From assembly GCF_014196715.1 (NCBI RefSeq), contig NZ_JACIEF010000001.1:1-64000 (forward strand): a stretch of DNA of 64,000 bases. Direction: 5' to 3'. The notes beneath the pieces are model-generated. The model saw nothing but the letters and a program-made list of their open reading frames with translations, made no database searches and was not told the origin of the DNA. Below, in pieces: positions 62,506 through 64,000 of this stretch. The stretch comes from Pedobacter zeae. Its GTDB lineage: Bacteria; Bacteroidota; Bacteroidia; Sphingobacteriales; Sphingobacteriaceae. Within the stretch, counting starts at the first letter, position 1; the number at the start of each line of letters is the position of its first letter. The translations under genes were made by a program, and so were the position numbers.

Positions 62506-62904
62506 ATGATCCGGAGCTTATTTTTATTCATTATCAGTTTGTCGTCATTATATCATCCTACAACTCTCCAGGCCGATATTATTGATGATTTGTCGTCGTA
62601 TTTTAAAGCGGGTAACTCAAAAGAAATCGCTAAAAGTTTCGCCTCAACCATCGAACTTATCATTGTTGATGAAGAAGATGTATACTCAAAAGCACAGGGT
62701 GAACAGATTTTAAGAGATTTTTTTGTTAAACACCCTCCTGTAAAAACCAGTATTTTTCATAAAATCAATACCAATCCAAACTACCGTTTTGGTGTAATTA
62801 TCTTAAGTACCGCCAAAGAAACCTTTCGGGTTTCGGTTACGATGAAAAAAATCAATACGGGTTTTTCGATTACCGAGCTAAGGATTGAACCTGCGAAGGA
62901 TTAA
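62506..62904 (+). CDS. exported DUF4783 protein
   Basis: The 132-residue protein has a signal peptide (ending LQADI region) and a compact fold with DDLSSYFKAGNSKEIAKSF, EQILRDFFVKHPP and FRVSVTMKKINTGFSITEL. DUF4783 proteins are NTF2-like and common in Bacteroidota, often before nadC as here. The function is unknown. Confidence 0.85.
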   Translation: MIRSLFLFIISLSSLYHPTTLQADIIDDLSSYFKAGNSKEIAKSFASTIELIIVDEEDVYSKAQGEQILRDFFVKHPPVKTSIFHKINTNPNYRFGVIILSTAKETFRVSVTMKKINTGFSITELRIEPAKD

Positions 62905-63021
62905 TTTAACTGATAAGCCTGAAACTGCTTTAAAAAGAGCGAAAGCCGGGCTCTTGAATTTCCAAACTCCTGCTAAATCAGCATGTTAAAGCGAGCCAAT
63001 CACTTTAAGCCCTGCTGTAAA

Positions 63022-63051
63022 TTGTCTGCTAACAAATAATTCTTATTTTTG
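63022..63051 (+). promoter_or_regulatory. full Bacteroidota promoter for nadC: TTG - 19 bases - TATTTTTG
   Basis: TTG at 63022-63024 and TATTTTTG at 63044-63051 match the -33/-7 consensus with good spacing. The -7 box overlaps the first possible TTG start (63049), ruling it out. Confidence 0.65.
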
Positions 63052-63069
63052 CGGCATAAAATCTATATT

Positions 63070-63912
63070 TTGGATACTCAACTTATACATCAATTCATAA
63101 AAAATGCCCTTGCCGAAGATGTTGGCGATGGTGATCATACGTCACTTTCTACCATCCCTTCCGATACACAGGGAAAAGCTAAGCTCATCATCAAAGAAGA
63201 AGGTATTTTAGCCGGGATCGAATTGGCGAAAGAGATTTTCAGTGAAGTTGATGCTGATTTAAAAGTTGAACTCCTATTAAAGGATGGGGCGGCAGTAAAA
63301 GTTGGCGATATCGCCTTAACTGTAGCCGGAAGTACCCATTCCATTTTAATTGCAGAGCGTTTGGTTTTAAACTGTATGCAACGCATGAGTGGCATTGCCA
63401 CCAAAACCCATCGCATTGTATCCTTGCTAAAAAATACCAAAACCAGGGTTTTAGATACCCGGAAAACCACACCCGGACTCCGTTATCTCGAAAAATGGGC
63501 TGTGCGAATAGGTGAGGGGGTAAACCACCGCATTGGGTTATATGATATGATCCTGATCAAAGACAATCATGTTGATTATGCCGGTGGTATTGCCAATGCC
63601 ATTACTGCCGCTCAAAAATACCTTGCTGAACGAAATAAAAAACTACAGATCGAAATTGAAGTGAGGAATCTGGATGAGCTTAAACAGGTTTTGGCCATTG
63701 GTGGTGTTGACCGTATTATGCTCGATAATTTTAGTTTTGAAAACCTGCGGGCTGCCGTTGCGCTGATCGATGGGAAATTTACCACAGAGGCATCCGGCGG
63801 GATTACCGAAGCTAATGTGGCAGAATATGCCGCTTGCGGGGTAGATTTTATTTCGATGGGTGAGCTTACACATTCTGTGAAAAGCCTGGATATGAGTTTA
63901 AAAGCATACTAA
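63070..63912 (+). CDS. nadC: nicotinate-nucleotide pyrophosphorylase (carboxylating), quinolinate phosphoribosyltransferase
   Basis: The 280-residue enzyme converts quinolinate and PRPP to nicotinate mononucleotide in NAD synthesis. Motifs: LAEDVGDGDHTS, LNCMQRMSGIAT, LDTRKTTPGLRYLEK, IRIGEG-type VRIGEGVNHRIGL and EASGGITEANVAEYAACGVD. A TTG start at 63070 (MDTQLIHQFIKN) is chosen because the promoter's -7 box overlaps the TTG at 63049 and family members begin near this point. There is no ATG available. Confidence 0.94.
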   Translation: MDTQLIHQFIKNALAEDVGDGDHTSLSTIPSDTQGKAKLIIKEEGILAGIELAKEIFSEVDADLKVELLLKDGAAVKVGDIALTVAGSTHSILIAERLVLNCMQRMSGIATKTHRIVSLLKNTKTRVLDTRKTTPGLRYLEKWAVRIGEGVNHRIGLYDMILIKDNHVDYAGGIANAITAAQKYLAERNKKLQIEIEVRNLDELKQVLAIGGVDRIMLDNFSFENLRAAVALIDGKFTTEASGGITEANVAEYAACGVDFISMGELTHSVKSLDMSLKAY

Positions 63913-63961
63913 AGTGATTTGCTATAAAATTAAAAGCTTATTTTTTGTATCATTGTAGGCT

Positions 63962-64000
63962 ATGGTTACGGTTTATTCTCTCAGTGCTTTATTGATTGCT
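63962..64000 (+). CDS. plsY: start of a probable glycerol-3-phosphate acyltransferase PlsY (cut by window edge)
   Basis: Thirteen codons from ATG read MVTVYSLSALLIA. This hydrophobic start and the position after nadC resemble plsY in related genomes. The evidence is thin because only 39 bases are present. Confidence 0.4.
   Translation, partial: MVTVYSLSALLIA

Overview
The window looks like chromosome from a Bacteroidota bacterium of the Sphingobacteriaceae type (Pedobacter-like). Evidence: two SusC/SusD pairs, a FecI/FecR regulatory cassette, a PafA-type alkaline phosphatase, a six-repeat ribosomal protein S1, Bacteroidota-type promoter boxes (TAnnTTTG) close to many start codons, almost no Shine-Dalgarno sequences, AT-rich DNA, and many Bacteroidota-style intergenic palindromic repeats. 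No rRNA, tRNA, CRISPR array, integrase or transposase was seen.

Layout. 1-9.7 kb: remnant of a coding frame with an in-frame stop, an acyl-ACP desaturase, a fused acyl-CoA mutase (IcmF) coupled to a PqqB-like hydrolase, a VOC protein, PafA and FolC. 9.9-15.7 kb: a beta-helix lipoprotein facing an ExbB/ExbD/TonB-like energy-transduction operon headed by an HU-SPOR transmembrane protein. 16.2-30.4 kb: the main accessory region, a glycan-use locus. On the minus strand lie ROK, SusC, SusD and an Endo H/F1-like GH18 enzyme; on the plus strand lie an ECF sigma factor, FecR, a SusC with an STN domain, and a second SusD. A 12-base motif occurs at three junctions here and may link both halves. 30.4-34 kb: small membrane protein, methyltransferase, and an ECF sigma factor overlapping a protein that seems to combine an anti-sigma region, an inner-membrane helix and an outer-membrane barrel. 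34-41 kb: outer-membrane barrel plus TPR protein, then pyrR-pyrB. 41-47 kb: DCC protein, a DUF779/aldehyde dehydrogenase/AraC module, and GH20 hexosaminidase. 47-64 kb: rpsA, SH3 and TPM membrane proteins, a DUF1080 protein, cmk, arfB, a MACPF lipoprotein, an LpxR-like protein, lon, a TPR protein, gpmI, DUF4783, nadC and the first codons of a probable plsY.

How the parts may work together. GH18, SusCD and ROK suggest cleavage and uptake of N-glycan or chitobiose-containing glycans, controlled by surface signalling through the STN-SusC, FecR and sigma factor. The HU-SPOR protein with ExbB/ExbD/TonB-like partners may link chromosome, inner membrane and septal wall. The best candidates for a poorly described system are the sigma/dual-membrane anti-sigma pair (31.8-33.9 kb), the shared 12-mer regulon (22.8-24.6 kb), the MACPF lipoprotein behind a CA-dinucleotide tract (54.6-55.7 kb), and a repeat family with conserved flanks around a changing central hairpin.
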